The position numbers were made by a program, and so were the translations under genes. This document shows positions 26,841 through 34,747 of a stretch of DNA of 64,000 nucleotides, piece after piece (positions within the stretch are counted from its first letter, which is position 1; the number at the start of each line of letters is the position of its first letter). Under the pieces are notes generated by a model. It did no database searches. It had not been told where the DNA came from and saw only the letters and a list, made by a program, of their open reading frames with translations. Origin of the DNA: Bog-473 sp963736525. Lineage in GTDB: Bacteria > Actinomycetota > Acidimicrobiia > Acidimicrobiales > RAAP-2. The stretch spans positions 1 through 64,000 of the forward strand of contig CAVTPF010000015.1 in the NCBI GenBank assembly GCA_963736525.1. Direction: 5' to 3'.

Positions 26841-27659
26841 CTACGGCTGTCCGGACCACCCGAAATGGTCGAGCGGCCCGTGCCCGGCGCCCAGACGCCA
26901 GCCCGCGCCTCCGGCCAGAGCCCGGGCGACGAAGGCCTTGGCCTCCTCAAGCGCACGTGGCACCGCCATCCCGAGCGCCAGCTGGGCGGCCACCGCGGCC
27001 GACAGCGAGCACCCGGTGCCGTGGTCGTTGCCAGTCGCCACCCGCGGGCCGGGAAGCACGACCACCCCGTCGGGGCCGGCCACGACGTCGTCGGCGGAAT
27101 CGGTGAGGTGGCCCCCCTTCACGACGACGTACCGCGCGCCCGTCTCCCTGATGCGCTCGGCCACCGCCACCCGCGCCTCGAGGCTCACCAGGGACTCCAC
27201 CGTGGTGTCCCCGAGAACGGCTGCCTCCCGCAAGTTGGGTGTGACGACCAGCGCATGGGGGAGCAGCAGCCGCAGGTAGGCGTCGACCCCCTCCGGCTCC
27301 ATGAGCCGGTGCCCGCTGGAAGACACCAGGACGGGATCGACGACGAGCTGGGGGAGCAGCCCCTCCGCCGCCAGGTGCGCCACCTCGTGGACGATCGCCG
27401 CCGTGGCCAGCATGCCGGTCTTGACGCTGCGCACGTCGAAGTCGTCGAGCACGGTCTCGACCTGTAGGCGCACGAAAGCGGGGTCAAGGGCCGTGACCCC
27501 GCGCACCTCGGCCGTGTTCTGCGCAGTGACGGCGGTGAGGGCGCACGTGCCGTGCACGCGGTGTGCCGCGAACGTCTTCAGGTCGGCCTGCGCGCCCGCG
27601 CCGCCGCCCGAATCTGACCCGGCGATGCTCAGCGCGGTCGGAGGAGTCGCGTCCGGCAC
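26841..27659 (-). CDS. thiD: Hydroxymethylpyrimidine/phosphomethylpyrimidine kinase
   Basis: 272 residues, ribokinase fold. The substrate loop LSIAGSDSGGGAGAQADLKT, VSSSGHRL, and the anion hole GTGCSLSAAVAAQL near residue 220 are diagnostic of ThiD. It phosphorylates HMP to HMP-PP for thiamine synthesis. A leaderless -10 (TATGGT, 27671-27666) sets GTG 27659 as start and removes about 40 N-terminal residues of the longer frame. It is divergent from thiG with facing leaderless promoters; no other thi gene or TPP riboswitch is seen here. Confidence 0.93.
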   Translation of the reverse strand: MPDATPPTALSIAGSDSGGGAGAQADLKTFAAHRVHGTCALTAVTAQNTAEVRGVTALDPAFVRLQVETVLDDFDVRSVKTGMLATAAIVHEVAHLAAEGLLPQLVVDPVLVSSSGHRLMEPEGVDAYLRLLLPHALVVTPNLREAAVLGDTTVESLVSLEARVAVAERIRETGARYVVVKGGHLTDSADDVVAGPDGVVVLPGPRVATGNDHGTGCSLSAAVAAQLALGMAVPRALEEAKAFVARALAGGAGWRLGAGHGPLDHFGWSGQP

Positions 27660-27665
27660 CGGGCC

Positions 27666-27671
27666 ACCATA
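27666..27671 (-). promoter_or_regulatory. Leaderless -10 box TATGGT (thiD)
   Basis: TATGGT on the minus strand, 6 bases before GTG 27659. It lies only 14 bases from the thiG -10 box on the other strand. Confidence 0.7.
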
Positions 27672-27685
27672 GGGCGGGCACCAGG

Positions 27686-27691
27686 TATCGT
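27686..27691 (+). promoter_or_regulatory. Leaderless -10 box TATCGT (thiG)
   Basis: TATCGT, then 6 bases, then GTG 27698. The thiD and thiG promoters share a 38-base gap between start codons. Confidence 0.7.
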
Positions 27692-27697
27692 CGTCCG

Positions 27698-28531
27698 GTG
27701 ACACCGGACGACTCCAGAGCACGGACGGCGGGGCACGCGAGCGGCCTCCGCATCGCCGGCGAGGAGCTGGCGTCACCCCTCTTGCTCGGCACGGGGGGTA
27801 TGACCAGCCTCGACGCGCTGCGTGCCGCGTTGATGGCCTCAGGGACGTCCATGGCGACTGTCGCCGTGCGCCGGGTCGAGGGGACGGGCAGGGGCACGCT
27901 GCTGTCGCTGCTGGACGAGCTCGGCGTGCGGGTGCTGCCCAACACGGCGGGGTGCGCGACCGCCTCCGAGGCCGTGCTCACGGCGAAGTTGGCTCGGGAA
28001 GCCTTCGGTACCGACTGGGTCAAGCTGGAGGTGATCGGCGACGACCGCACCCTGTTGCCCGACGCGGTGGAGCTCCTGGCGGCCGCGGAGCAGCTGGCCG
28101 AGGACGGGTTCGTCGTCCTGCCCTACACGACCGACGATCCCGTCCTGGCCTTCCGGCTCCAGCAGGTGGGCTGCGCCGCCGTGATGCCGCTCGGGTCGCC
28201 CATCGGCAGCGGGCTGGGGATTCGCAACCCCCATAACATCGCCCTGTTGCGCGAGGCCGTCGAGGTCCCGGTCATCCTCGACGCCGGCATCGGCACGGCG
28301 TCGGATGCTGCGCTGGCCATGGAGCTGGGTTGCGACGGGGTGCTCGTGGCCACCGCCGTCAACCGCGCCCACGACCCGGTGGCGATGGCGAGCGCGATGC
28401 GGCTTGCCGTCGAGGCAGGCGTGCAGGCGCGGCGGGCCGGGCGCATCCCCGTGCGCTTCCACGCCGAGCCGTCCAGCCCGCTGGAGGGCCGGGCGGATCT
28501 GGCAGCCGGGGGGCCGCCTCCGGCCGACTGA
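27698..28531 (+). CDS. thiG: Thiazole synthase
   Basis: 277 residues, TIM-barrel ThiG. Diagnostic segments are LLLGTGGMTSLDALRAAL, TAGCATASEAVL, the catalytic Lys in DWVKLEVIGDD, VMPLGSPIGSGLGIRNPHNI and DAGIGTASDAALAMELGCDGVL. It forms the thiazole phosphate of thiamine from DXP, iminoglycine and the ThiS thiocarboxylate. ThiS and ThiO or ThiH are not in the window. The start follows a leaderless -10. The extra N-terminal residues before the barrel are a small extension. Confidence 0.94.
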   Translation: MTPDDSRARTAGHASGLRIAGEELASPLLLGTGGMTSLDALRAALMASGTSMATVAVRRVEGTGRGTLLSLLDELGVRVLPNTAGCATASEAVLTAKLAREAFGTDWVKLEVIGDDRTLLPDAVELLAAAEQLAEDGFVVLPYTTDDPVLAFRLQQVGCAAVMPLGSPIGSGLGIRNPHNIALLREAVEVPVILDAGIGTASDAALAMELGCDGVLVATAVNRAHDPVAMASAMRLAVEAGVQARRAGRIPVRFHAEPSSPLEGRADLAAGGPPPAD

Positions 28532-28533
28532 CC

Positions 28534-28562
28534 TTGACGCGCCTTTGAGGGCTCCCTAAAGT
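28534..28562 (+). promoter_or_regulatory. Promoter of the iron-type ABC operon
   Basis: A -35-like TTGACG (28534-28539) and a -10-like TAAAGT (28557-28562) lie 17 bases apart. The -10 lies inside a large inverted repeat (28555-28582). Confidence 0.55.
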
Positions 28563-28582
28563 TAGGGCAACCTAACTTTAGG
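28555..28582 (+). promoter_or_regulatory. IdeR/DtxR-like iron box operator
   Basis: CCTAAAGTTAGG (28555-28566) and CCTAACTTTAGG (28571-28582) form a perfect 12-bp inverted repeat around GCAA. Read on either strand it contains a 19-base stretch that matches the IdeR/DtxR consensus (TTAGG...CCTAA type) at about 14-15 of 19 positions. It overlaps the promoter -10 directly upstream of an iron-type transporter, so metal-bound repressor would block transcription. The regulator identity is inferred. Confidence 0.65.
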
Positions 28583-28613
28583 ACGGTCCAGGTCGGAGAG
28601 GTGCCAGGGTTCG

Positions 28614-29675
28614 ATGCGGGACACGCGGTGGTCTGGTGGTGGTGCCGTCCGGCGGTCCCTCGCGGCGACAGCTGCCGCCGCTCTCGGGACGCTGCTCCTG
28701 GCGGGGTGTGCCCAGGGGACCGGTTCGGGTGGGAGTGGGGCGAGTTTGACCGTCTACAGCGGCCAGCACGTCCAGACCACGGACGCCCTGGTGGCGGCGT
28801 TCGAGCGGGAGAGCGGGATCTCGGTGAGCGTGCGCTCCGACGACGAGGACGTCCTGGCCGACCAGATCGTGACCGAGGGCGCCCACTCGCCGGCGGACGT
28901 CTTCTACACGGAGAACTCCCCGCCATTGCAGTACCTGGCCTCGAAGGGGCTGCTCTCCGCGGTCGACCCGACCACGCTGCGCAACACGCCGTCCCGGTTC
29001 AACTCGCCCGACGGGCAATGGGTCGGTGTGTCGGCCCGCGTGAGCGTCATGATCTACAACACCTCGCTGCTCAAACCGAGCGAGCTGCCCAGCTCGGCGA
29101 TGGATCTCGCCCAACCCCAGTGGAAAGGTCGGATCGCCATTGCGGGAGGTGAGACTGACTTCCAGCCGATCGTGACGAGCATCGCCCGGACCTACGGGCA
29201 GGACGCAGCTTTGCAGTGGCTCGAGGCGGTCAAGGCCAACGCGGGAAGCCACGACTACCCCGACAACGAGACGATCACGTCGCAGGTCAACAGCGGACAG
29301 GTCGCCCTCGGCATCATCAACCAGTACTACTGGTACCGCGAGCGGGCCCAGGTCGGCGCCGCCAACATGCACTCGGCCATCGCCTACTTCGCCCCGCACG
29401 ACGTCGGCTATGTCGTCGACGTCTCCGGCGCCGGCATCCTCAAGTCGTCCTCCAACCAGAAGGCGGCCCAGCGCTTCTTGGCCTTCCTGACCTCCGCGGA
29501 GGGGCAGGAGATCATCGCCCACAGCGACAGCTTCGAGTACCCGGTCGCTTCGGGTGTGACGACAGCCCAACCCGAGACGCCGTTCGACCAGCTCGAACCC
29601 AACGGGATCACGATCGCCGAGCTGGGTACCGGTGCCGAGGCGATCACGCTCCTGCAGGAGGCTCAGTTGCTGTGA
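28614..29675 (+). CDS. Fe(3+)-type ABC transporter substrate-binding lipoprotein
   Basis: 353 residues. A signal peptide with lipobox (LLLAGC) anchors it outside the membrane. The mature protein has the FutA/FbpA-like pattern: LTVYSGQHVQTTDALVAAFE, ADVFYTENSP, WVGVSARVSVMIYN, and a Tyr pair in INQYYWYRE expected to bind ferric iron. It would deliver iron to the permease encoded just downstream (stop overlaps the GTG start). A GGAGAGG sequence precedes the ATG. The iron-box operator in front supports iron as substrate. Confidence 0.88.
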   Translation: MRDTRWSGGGAVRRSLAATAAAALGTLLLAGCAQGTGSGGSGASLTVYSGQHVQTTDALVAAFERESGISVSVRSDDEDVLADQIVTEGAHSPADVFYTENSPPLQYLASKGLLSAVDPTTLRNTPSRFNSPDGQWVGVSARVSVMIYNTSLLKPSELPSSAMDLAQPQWKGRIAIAGGETDFQPIVTSIARTYGQDAALQWLEAVKANAGSHDYPDNETITSQVNSGQVALGIINQYYWYRERAQVGAANMHSAIAYFAPHDVGYVVDVSGAGILKSSSNQKAAQRFLAFLTSAEGQEIIAHSDSFEYPVASGVTTAQPETPFDQLEPNGITIAELGTGAEAITLLQEAQLL

Positions 29676-31294
29676 GCGAGGAGCACGGGTCCCTCCCGCA
29701 CCGACGCGAACGCCGCCGGCTTCCGCTGGTGCTGACGGTCGGTGCGCTGGTCGTCTCCGTGGTGGTCCTCTTGCCACTGGCCTTCCTCGTGGTGCAGGCG
29801 GTCCAGGTGGGCTGGTCCCAGCTGCACCGCCTCTTGTTCCGGCACCTCACCGCCGTGTTGGTGTGGAACACCGTCTCCCTGGTGGTGGTCGTCGTCGTCC
29901 TGTGCGCCGCGGTGGGGACCCTGGCTGCCTGGTTCGTCGAGCGCACCGACCTCCCGGGCCGTCGACTCTTCGCCATCCTCATGGTGATCCCGCTGGGCAT
30001 CCCGGACTTCGTCGTCAGCTTCGGTTGGCGGGCGATCTTCCCGTCCATCGGGGGCTTCTGGGGCGCCGTCCTCGTGATGACCCTGGCCGTCTACCCCCTG
30101 GTGTTCCTGCCGGTCGCGGCCAGCCTGCGGGCCGCCGACCCGGCGCAGGAAGAGGTGGCGCGGTGTCTCGGTGTCGGGCGGTTGCGCACGTTCTGGGTGG
30201 TCACGGTGGGCCAGGCCCGCCTGGCGATCATCGGGGGGGCTGCTCTGGTCGGTCTCGTGGTGCTGGCCGAGTTCGGGGCGTTCGAGATCCTCGGCTTTCA
30301 GACGCTGACCACCGAGATCTACAACGAGTTCCAGGTCGGCTTCAACGAGCCTGCTGCCTGCGCGCTCTCCCTGCTCCTGGTCCTGTTCGGCGCGATGCTC
30401 CTGGCCGGTGAAGGTTCGGTCCGCGGCCGGGGCCGGACCTCGCGGGTGGGAGCCGGCGCGGCGCGCACCATGCGGCCGGTACCTCTCGGCCGGGCGCGCC
30501 CGGCGGTCGTGGTCGGGGCCGTTGCGCTCGTCGGACTCGCACTGGGGGTACCGGTGGGTGCCATCGTCTACCTCATGGTCCAGGGCGGCCAGAGCACGCT
30601 CCCACCGGCCTCCCTGTGGATCGCCACGGTCAACACGTTCGCCTACGCCTCCGCCGCCGGCATCGTGGCCACGCTGGCCGCGCTCCCGGTTGCGCTGCTG
30701 TCGGTGCGCTTCCCCCGCCCGAAGGTGATGGCTCTCGAGCGGACCAACATGCTCGTGCTCGCCGTGCCGGGGCTCGTCGTCGCGCTCAGCTTCACCTATG
30801 TCACCGAGCACTTCCTGCAGGGCCGCTTCTACCAGACCAGCCCCCTGCTCGTCCTGGCCTACGCCATCATGTTCTTCCCCCTCGCCGTCGTCTCCGTGCG
30901 TGCCGCGGTGGCCCGCTCGCCGGTCGGGCTCGAGGAGGTGGGGCGCTCGCTGGGCGTGCGCCGCCTGGCGGTCCTGTGGCGCGTGACGCTTCCTTTGATC
31001 GGGCCGGGTCTCGGTGCCGCCTTCGCACTCGTGTTCCTCGAGACGGCGACAGAACTGACGGCCACGCTCGTGCTGCACCCCACCAACGTCGAGACCCTGG
31101 CCACCCAGTTCTGGGCCTACCAGTCGAACCTGTCCTACAGCCAGGCCGCGCCGTACGCCGGGGTGATGATGCTGATCGCCGCGGTGCCCGGCTGGGTCCT
31201 GGGGCGCTGGTTCGACCGCCAGCCCGAGCGGGCCACCACGGGCGCGCCGGCGCAGGCGGTGGGGCCGGGACCGAGGACAATGGTGGCGGCATGA
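29672..31294 (+). CDS. Fe(3+)-type ABC transporter permease (two-domain)
   Basis: 540 residues with two homologous halves of about six helices each, the FbpB/CysTW-like layout. Each half carries an EAA-type loop (EEVARCLGVGRLRTFWVVT near residue 165; LEEVGRSLGVRRLAVLWRVTLP near 430) that docks the ATPase. It forms the membrane channel for the substrate delivered by the upstream lipoprotein. GTG 29672 overlaps the binding-protein stop, and its own stop overlaps the ATPase start (ATGA). Confidence 0.9.
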   Translation: MSEEHGSLPHRRERRRLPLVLTVGALVVSVVVLLPLAFLVVQAVQVGWSQLHRLLFRHLTAVLVWNTVSLVVVVVVLCAAVGTLAAWFVERTDLPGRRLFAILMVIPLGIPDFVVSFGWRAIFPSIGGFWGAVLVMTLAVYPLVFLPVAASLRAADPAQEEVARCLGVGRLRTFWVVTVGQARLAIIGGAALVGLVVLAEFGAFEILGFQTLTTEIYNEFQVGFNEPAACALSLLLVLFGAMLLAGEGSVRGRGRTSRVGAGAARTMRPVPLGRARPAVVVGAVALVGLALGVPVGAIVYLMVQGGQSTLPPASLWIATVNTFAYASAAGIVATLAALPVALLSVRFPRPKVMALERTNMLVLAVPGLVVALSFTYVTEHFLQGRFYQTSPLLVLAYAIMFFPLAVVSVRAAVARSPVGLEEVGRSLGVRRLAVLWRVTLPLIGPGLGAAFALVFLETATELTATLVLHPTNVETLATQFWAYQSNLSYSQAAPYAGVMMLIAAVPGWVLGRWFDRQPERATTGAPAQAVGPGPRTMVAA

Positions 31295-32376
31295 AGGACC
31301 TGCGGATCAGCAGCGCGACCAAGTCGTTCGCGGCGCAGCACGTGCTGCGCGGCGTCGATCTGTTCGTCCCGCACGGGTCGTTCACCGCCATTCTGGGCGC
31401 GTCGGGCAGCGGCAAGACGACGTTGCTGCGGATCGTGGCCGGGTTCGAACGACCCGACCACGGTGAGATCAGGCTCGGTGAGGAGATCGTCGACGACGCC
31501 GGACACCGTTTCGTCGCCTCGGAGCACCGCCGCATCGGGTACGTGCCTCAGGAGGGAGCACTCTTCCCTCATTTGAGCGTGGGGCGCAACGTGGGCTTCG
31601 GACTCGCCCGGGGTCCCGGCCGGGCGACCAGGATCGACGAGCTGCTCGAGTTGGTGGGGCTCTCGGGATACCGCCGGCGCTATCCGCACCAGCTCTCCGG
31701 GGGACAGCAGCAGCGGGTGGCCCTGGCACGCGCCCTCGCCATCGAGCCCGACATGGTGCTGCTCGACGAGCCGTTCGGCTCTCTCGACGCCGCACTGCGC
31801 GCCTCGGTACGGGCCGACGTGCTCGGGGTCCTCCGTCGCGCCGGCACGACGTCGGTGCTCGTGACGCACGACCAGGACGAGGCCCTCTCCATGGCCGACC
31901 AGGTTGCCGTCCTGCGCGACGGCGTGATCGCCCAGCTCGACACGCCGGCGGGCATCTACGGCCACCCGGGGGACGCCGAGCTGGCCCAGTTCCTCGGCGA
32001 GTCGAACGTGCTCGAGGGCGAGGTGCGCGACGCGGTCGCCGTCACGGCCCTGGGGCGGCTGGCCGTGGGGTCGTGGTCGGGCCCGACCCGAGGGGGGAGG
32101 GCCCGGGTCATGGTGCGGCCCGAGCAGATCGCCCTGGCCGAGGCCCCCGAGGCCGAGGTCGAAGCCACCGTGGCCAGCTACGAGTACTTCGGCCATGACG
32201 CCGTGGTGCGGGTGCGACCTCGGGCGGGCGGTCTCCCCGAGTTGGTCGTGCGGGTGACCGGTGGATCGCCGCTGGAGCCAGGGCACCGGGTCGGCCTCGT
32301 CGTGCGGGGACCCGTGGTGGCCTGGCCCCTCGACCCGGCCGAGCGCGTCCCAGGCCACCAAAGAGCCCCCGAATAA
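31291..32376 (+). CDS. Fe(3+)-type ABC transporter ATP-binding protein
   Basis: 361 residues. Walker A GASGSGKTT (about residue 38), Q-loop GYVPQEGALFPHLSV, signature LSGGQQQRVALARAL, Walker B MVLLDEPFGSLD and H-loop LVTHDQDEAL are all intact. A C-terminal TOBE-type domain (VMVRPEQIAL, VASYEYFGHDAVVRV) is typical of FbpC/PotA. It powers the permease above. ATG 31291 overlaps the permease stop, so the three genes form one translationally coupled unit. Confidence 0.93.
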   Translation: MKDLRISSATKSFAAQHVLRGVDLFVPHGSFTAILGASGSGKTTLLRIVAGFERPDHGEIRLGEEIVDDAGHRFVASEHRRIGYVPQEGALFPHLSVGRNVGFGLARGPGRATRIDELLELVGLSGYRRRYPHQLSGGQQQRVALARALAIEPDMVLLDEPFGSLDAALRASVRADVLGVLRRAGTTSVLVTHDQDEALSMADQVAVLRDGVIAQLDTPAGIYGHPGDAELAQFLGESNVLEGEVRDAVAVTALGRLAVGSWSGPTRGGRARVMVRPEQIALAEAPEAEVEATVASYEYFGHDAVVRVRPRAGGLPELVVRVTGGSPLEPGHRVGLVVRGPVVAWPLDPAERVPGHQRAPE

Positions 32377-32450
32377 CGCCGTCGTAACTACTGCGGTGTC
32401 GTCCGGCGTCCACTAGAGTGACGGCCGGAGTGGCGGCAGAGGGAGGTGTG

Positions 32451-32945
32451 GTGACCGAGGATTCGGCAACCCGTGTCGGAGGGTTTCATGGGCCGCAGGT
32501 GTGCGGTCTGGTCGGGATCTCGTACCGGCAGCTGGACTACTGGGCCCGTACCGGCCTGCTCCAACCCTCGGTGGCCTCCGCCAAGGGCAGCGGGTCCCGG
32601 CGCATCTATTCGTACTCCGACGTGCTGGAGCTCAAGGTGATCAAGCAGTTGCTGGATGCCGGCGTCTCCCTGCAGTCGGCCCGGCGCGCCGTCGAGTGCC
32701 TCCGCGACGACCTCGGCTCGGATCTGGCATCGGCCAACCTGGTCCTCACCGGGACGAGCTCGGTGCTCGCCCGGTCGAATGGCGAGGTCGTCGACCTGTT
32801 GGCCGGCGGCCAGGGCGTGTTCAACATCGTGCCGTTGGCGGGCGTGGTCGAGGAGCTCGATGCGGACATCGTCGGGCTCGACACGACTGCGCCGGCCCCG
32901 CCACGTTCCCCCCGGGTGCCGGCACAACGGGCCGCCGGGGAGTGA
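32451..32945 (+). CDS. MerR-family transcriptional regulator
   Basis: About 164 residues. The winged helix is clear (GPQVCGLVGISYRQLDYWARTGLL, SRRIYSYSDVLELKVIKQLLDAGVSLQSARRAVECL), followed by a short regulatory region (LASANLVLTGTSSVLARSN). It resembles the second MerR gene (Rv1830) between the DUF151 gene and gcvB in mycobacteria. GTG 32451 is chosen because GGGAGG lies 4 bases upstream; GTG 32418 is an alternative. A TAGAGT -10-like box is at 32414-32419. The stop overlaps the next gene (GTGA). Confidence 0.83.
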   Translation: MTEDSATRVGGFHGPQVCGLVGISYRQLDYWARTGLLQPSVASAKGSGSRRIYSYSDVLELKVIKQLLDAGVSLQSARRAVECLRDDLGSDLASANLVLTGTSSVLARSNGEVVDLLAGGQGVFNIVPLAGVVEELDADIVGLDTTAPAPPRSPRVPAQRAAGE

Positions 32946-33340
32946 GCGCGACGGACCCGGCGCGCCAAGGGCGAATGCGCCACCCGGCCTGTGCGCCCGC
33001 AGCAAACGTCAGGTTCGCCCATCCTTCGGAGCGCATCTTCGCCGCCTTGCTCGACCTGTCGGGCGAGCGGTGGGCGTACGAGCCGGTGGAGTTCCCCCTC
33101 GAATGGGACACCCATGGCTCGCCGGTCGCCGGTTTTCGGCCGGACTTCTACCTGCCGGATCGGGGCGTCTTCATTGAGCTGACGACGGCGGACCAGCGAC
33201 TCGTCACTCGCAAGAACCGAAAGGTGCGCCGGATGCGCGAGCTCTATCCCGAGGTGCCCATCCGAGTTGTCTACCAACGTGACTTCACCTCGTTGGTGGC
33301 GTCGCACGGCCTCCTTCTCGCCACAGCCAGCGCCGCGTAG
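32942..33340 (+). CDS. Small PD-(D/E)XK-like nuclease-fold protein
   Basis: 132 residues. The core has a restriction-nuclease-like pattern: FRPDFYLPDRGVFIELTTADQ gives Asp then Glu-x-Thr, and RLVTRKNRKVRRMRELYPEV a basic helix. This pattern is known from short proteins and as an N-terminal domain fused to some purine phosphoribosyltransferases. A role in DNA or RNA cleavage is inference, as no lysine in the exact E-x-K position is evident (ELT). GTG 32942 overlaps the merR stop, and its own TAG stop is part of the gcvT -10 box. Confidence 0.62.
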   Translation: MSATDPARQGRMRHPACAPAANVRFAHPSERIFAALLDLSGERWAYEPVEFPLEWDTHGSPVAGFRPDFYLPDRGVFIELTTADQRLVTRKNRKVRRMRELYPEVPIRVVYQRDFTSLVASHGLLLATASAA

Positions 33341-33343
33341 TCT
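33338..33343 (+). promoter_or_regulatory. Leaderless -10 box TAGTCT (gcvT)
   Basis: TAGTCT, then 6 bases, then GTG 33350. Its first three bases are the stop codon of the upstream gene. Confidence 0.65.
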
Positions 33344-33349
33344 GGCCCG

Positions 33350-34444
33350 GTGAACGCCGAGCGTAGCGGGGAGGGCGGCCCATTGCGCATCTCGCCGCTG
33401 CACGCGGCGCACGTCGCGTTGGGGGCCAAGATGGTGCCCTTCGGCGGATGGGAGATGCCGCTGGCGTACCCGGCGGGCACGGTCGCCGAGCACCGGGCGT
33501 GTCGTCGGACGGCAGTTGCGTTCGACGTGAGCCACCTGGGCACGGTCCGGGTCACCGGCCCCGAGGCCTTCGATCACCTGCAGCGGTCGTTCAGCAACGA
33601 CTTGCGGCGGGTCCATCCGGGGCGGGCCCAGTACACGCACCTGCTCGACGACGATGGCTCGGTCGTCGACGACATCATCGTGTGGTGGGTCGACGAGGAG
33701 CGGTTCGACGTCATGCCGAACGCCTCCAACACGAGCGACGTGCGTGCCGCCATCGGCGGCAGCGATGTCACCGACGAGCGTGCCGTGATCGCGGTGCAGG
33801 GGCCCGAGGCGCGCGCCCGATTGGCTCGCGTGGCGCCTGAGGCGGCAGCGGTGCATCGGTTCAATGTCGAGCGGTTCGAGTGGGGCGGGGCGAGCTGCCT
33901 GGTCGCGGGCACCGGCTACACCGGTGAGGACGGCGTGGAATGCGCCGTTCCGGCGGAGGTCGCGGTGGGCTTTTGGGACGCCGTCCTCGGGCAGGGGATC
34001 GCCCCGGCCGGTCTCGGTGCGCGGGACACGCTGCGCCTCGAGGCTGGGCTGCCACTACACGGTCACGAGCTCGGACCGGGCATTACCCCGCTGCAGGCAG
34101 GTCTCGGCTGGGTGGTCGGTTGGGACAAGGGGGACTTCACCGGCCGGGCCGCGCTCGAAGAGGAGCGTGCCACCGGCCCCGCGCGGCGCCTCCGGGGCTT
34201 CGTGGCCGACGGCCGGCAGCCGTTGCGCGACGGGTCAGCGGTCTGCCACGGGCAGGACCGGGTCGGGATCCTGACCAGCGGGAACTTCTCTCCGATGCGC
34301 GAGCGGGGCATCGGGCTGGGCTTCGTGGACGCGGACGCGCAGCTGCTCGACGGCGACGCGGTGACGGTGGTCCAACGGGGGCGCGCCCTGGACGCGGTGC
34401 TGGTCCGCCCGCCGCTGTGGCCCGTTCGCGAGGAGAGCGAGTAG
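33350..34444 (+). CDS. gcvT: Aminomethyltransferase (glycine cleavage T protein)
   Basis: 364 residues, normal for GcvT. Diagnostic stretches: HVALGAKMVPFGGWEMPLAYP at the start, AFDVSHLGTVRVTGP, GYTGEDGVEC, GLGARDTLRLEAGLPLHGHEL and the C-terminal GILTSGNFSPMRERGIGLGFV. It transfers the methylene carbon from the lipoyl arm of GcvH to tetrahydrofolate, releasing ammonia. The conserved catalytic Asp is in GARDTLRLEAG. It has a leaderless promoter, while gcvP 300 bases downstream has its own riboswitch. Confidence 0.94.
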   Translation: MNAERSGEGGPLRISPLHAAHVALGAKMVPFGGWEMPLAYPAGTVAEHRACRRTAVAFDVSHLGTVRVTGPEAFDHLQRSFSNDLRRVHPGRAQYTHLLDDDGSVVDDIIVWWVDEERFDVMPNASNTSDVRAAIGGSDVTDERAVIAVQGPEARARLARVAPEAAAVHRFNVERFEWGGASCLVAGTGYTGEDGVECAVPAEVAVGFWDAVLGQGIAPAGLGARDTLRLEAGLPLHGHELGPGITPLQAGLGWVVGWDKGDFTGRAALEEERATGPARRLRGFVADGRQPLRDGSAVCHGQDRVGILTSGNFSPMRERGIGLGFVDADAQLLDGDAVTVVQRGRALDAVLVRPPLWPVREESE

Positions 34445-34470
34445 GCCGCCTCCCTCGGGGGCGTGTGCCG

Positions 34471-34476
34471 TATAGT
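34471..34476 (+). promoter_or_regulatory. -10 box TATAGT of gcvP leader
   Basis: TATAGT sits about 30 bases before the glycine riboswitch, so the transcript probably starts near 34483. Confidence 0.55.
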
Positions 34477-34506
34477 GGTTTGCACAACTGAATACGCCGT
34501 TTGAAC

Positions 34507-34702
34507 CGGAGCGCCAGAGTCCCCGTTGTACGCATGCGAGGGGACGCCGGAGGAGCAACTCTCCCCGAGAAACTCTCAGGCCGACATACCGCTCCGGCGA
34601 GGCAACTCTGGAAAGCGGGCGCCTGTTGTGTCCGCACCGAAGGTGGAAGCCGCCCACGTTGCGGTGAGGCTCTCAGGTCCGACGACAGAGCGGGGAGGCA
34701 TC
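34507..34702 (+). ncRNA. Tandem glycine riboswitch
   Basis: Two consecutive glycine aptamers in the gcvP leader. Aptamer 1 is closed by CCAGAGT (34514-34520) with ACTCTGG (34605-34611) and contains AAACTCTCAGGCC. Aptamer 2 (about 34618-34702) contains CACCGAAGGTGGAA, CTCTCAGGTCC and ACAGAGCGGGGAGGC, the core consensus. Glycine binding would switch gcvP on, as the cleavage system removes excess glycine. Boundaries are approximate. Confidence 0.87.
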
Positions 34703-34747
34703 CGAAGAGTTCCGCGCCGTCGGCGGAGCACGAGTGAGGAGACCTCC

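Noticed and set aside
28123..28926. Minus-strand frame over thiG and the iron promoter
   Set aside because: It covers the iron operator and two real genes on the other strand and has no domain.
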